In this document: piece by piece, positions 58,056-59,126 of the stretch | Numbering within the stretch: position 1 is the stretch's first letter | How the letters are laid out: every line of letters begins with the position of its first letter | From: Terriglobia bacterium | GTDB taxonomy: Bacteria > Acidobacteriota > Thermoanaerobaculia > Thermoanaerobaculales > Thermoanaerobaculaceae | Length of the DNA stretch: 59,126 nt | Reading direction: 5' to 3' | NCBI GenBank assembly: GCA_020073245.1 | Contig: JAIQFQ010000017.1 | Coordinates: forward strand, 1-59,126 | Program-made: the position numbers and the translations under genes | Notes under the pieces: generated by a model | The model's database searches: none | What the model was told of the DNA's origin: nothing | The model's input: only the letters and a program-made list of their open reading frames with translations

Positions 58056-58768
58056 TGCCCTGCCTCCTTTCCGGGCCGGCTCTGCGGCCCGAGCACCACC
58101 GTCCGGCGGCGGGCAGGATCACCTTGGTGACATGGGGAGCCGGATCAGGTGCCCCGGGCCGCGTGCAGGGTGAAGGTGATCCCGCCCGCCACCACCGGAG
58201 GCTCTTGCATTCGAGATGCCATCTCAACGTCCTGACGCAAGATACAGAATCACATTGCTTTACAGGATCAGCCTGAGATGATCCCCGTGCGATCGAGGCG
58301 CCATCGACACAGCATCCAGATCATGATCGCCCTCAGTGAGTTACGGAAAACCAACCGCCCCCAGGCGCCCGGCCCCTGCCGAATCGGGTCGTCCGAAGCC
58401 GGGAATCCTTCCCGGGCGGACCCATCTCCCGCAGACCGCGCGGCTGCCGGTCGAAGGGACCCCGAGGTCACCGCCCTCCAGCGCATCCTGCGGCGGCTTC
58501 TCCCCACCCGGTCGGATCTGACCGCGCCGGCGCAGCATTCCATGCAGTGGCCGCCCGGTCGGCGTCGGTCCCGCCGAGCAGCTGAAGTCACATCACCGTT
58601 TCTCTCAGCCTGTTACGGGCCCATCGGCGCCCCGGGGCGCCCCGGCCCGAGGTCGAGCGAGCGGCCACGAGCAGGGAATTCTTCCCGGGTGGAGCGTGCG
58701 TTCCAAGCAGTCCAGGAGACCGCGATGGCGCCTCATGCGGGCGTCGGGACGCGACAGGGGGCCGCCCG
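58056..58768. other. 713-nt stretch without a convincing gene
   Basis: Only Arg/Pro-rich frames without ribosome binding sites are present. Two imperfect copies of a small inverted repeat (GGGAA-N3-TTCCCGGG) occur near 58400 and 58675. The left edge should hold the promoter of the envelope gene pair. Confidence 0.5.
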
Positions 58769-59065
58769 TCAGCAGATCCGAGGAAGCTCGGCGCCCGCGA
58801 GGAGGTCGAGGGGGCGCTCGGTCCTGTACAGCGTCCGCAGGACGACGGGCGCCTCGCCGCGTCTGCGCTTCGCCACGCTGCCGACACACGCGGCGCCCAG
58901 GCCGAGCGGGTGGCCTCCAAGGACCTGCAGCGCGCGGTCGGCGTCGCCGGCCGCGACGAACGCGATCACCCGGCCCTCGCACGCCACGTAGAGCGGGTCG
59001 AGGCCGAGCAGCTCGCAGACGCCGCGCACCTCCGGCCGCACCATCGTCGATGCGATCAATGACAA
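58769..59065 (-). pseudogene. hypE: C-terminal fragment of hydrogenase maturation protein HypE
   Basis: Residues after VRPEVRGVCELLGLDPLYVA match the last 90 or so residues of HypE, ending in the family's obligatory LPRIC, whose terminal Cys carries the cyanide precursor for the [NiFe] hydrogenase centre. Everything upstream of about 59041 (the ATP-binding half) is absent and replaced by unrelated sequence. The 98-residue frame with an ATG at 59065 is therefore not a functional HypE. Confidence 0.8.
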
Positions 59066-59126
59066 GAACGTTCTGCCGTTCAGGATCGACTACATCAACA
59101 CGATTAAGACGAGGCCACGCATTCGG
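59040..59126 (+). CDS. hsdR: Internal fragment of type I restriction R subunit (HsdR), runs off the window
   Basis: The plus frame from 59040 reads TIVDAINDKNVLPF, then RIDYINTIK, open to the window edge. As I recall it, this resembles HsdR segments following the helicase region. It has no start codon of its own and abuts the truncated HypE, so both genes are cut at the same point. Confidence 0.6.

Noticed and set aside
58278..58991. A 237-residue plus-strand frame over the noncoding stretch and HypE fragment
   Set aside because: It is antisense to the recognisable HypE end, Arg/Pro/Ser-rich, and has no domain.

Overview
The window is very GC-rich (roughly two thirds G+C by eye), with tightly packed operons, 1-11 bp gene overlaps and clear GGAGG-type ribosome binding sites. 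Large multi-PAS sensor kinases, a full Bat/MoxR cluster, an MglA-like GTPase and a BufA2-type bufferin operon together suggest a soil or sediment Gram-negative bacterium. Acidobacteriota or a deltaproteobacterial-type lineage fits best, but no phylogenetic marker in the window settles this.

Layout. (1) 0.3-4.7 kb: a bufferin metallophore operon (DoxX, BufA2 peptide, MNIO maturase BufB, partner BufC) on the minus strand, divergent from an ECF sigma factor and an NrsF-like membrane anti-sigma. (2) 4.7-11.4 kb: exported enzymes (metallo-beta-lactamase fold protein, phosphodiester glycosidase, MsrB-MsrA lipoprotein, penicillin acylase), closed by a palindromic dispersed repeat. (3) 11.6-16.2 kb: a V4R-like sensor protein and a 7TMR-DISM hybrid kinase. 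(4) 16.5-25.1 kb: a seven-gene MoxR/DUF58/Bat operon with a BatB-BatC fusion. (5) 25.4-32.8 kb: two multi-PAS kinases around a stand-alone receiver. (6) 33.3-38.5 kb: an SDR epimerase, two polytopic membrane proteins of glycosyltransferase type and an IPTL-CTERM-like exported protein. (7) 38.8-52.7 kb: a segment bounded by tRNA-Pro(GGG) and by a 43-bp degenerate copy of that tRNA's 3' half in the same orientation. This is what remains of an att duplication around an integrated island. It holds an FLVCR-like MFS transporter, asparagine synthetase, a selenium-dependent molybdenum hydroxylase operon (FAD subunit, fused Fe-S/Mo subunit, SsnA-like aminohydrolase, MocA-like, YqeB, YqeC), an IS3 transposase relic and a truncated FG-GAP protein. 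(8) 52.7-58.1 kb: a housekeeping run (PuuD-like amidotransferase, Der, MglA-like GTPase, MerR, tRNA-Pro) and two envelope proteins. (9) 58.8 kb to the end: a HypE C-terminal fragment joined head-to-head to an HsdR fragment, either a rearrangement or an assembly chimera.

How the genes work together. Region 1 looks like a self-contained metal (probably copper) buffering regulon: the sigma/anti-sigma pair senses stress, and a GTAACC-type promoter lies just upstream of the DoxX-bufferin operon. Region 7's operon would make, mature and use a purine- or xanthine-type hydroxylase carrying a labile selenium cofactor. It is driven from a near-consensus sigma-70 promoter with a perfect palindrome between the -35 and -10 boxes, a good operator candidate. 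No SelD gene is in the window, so selenophosphate would have to come from elsewhere in the genome.
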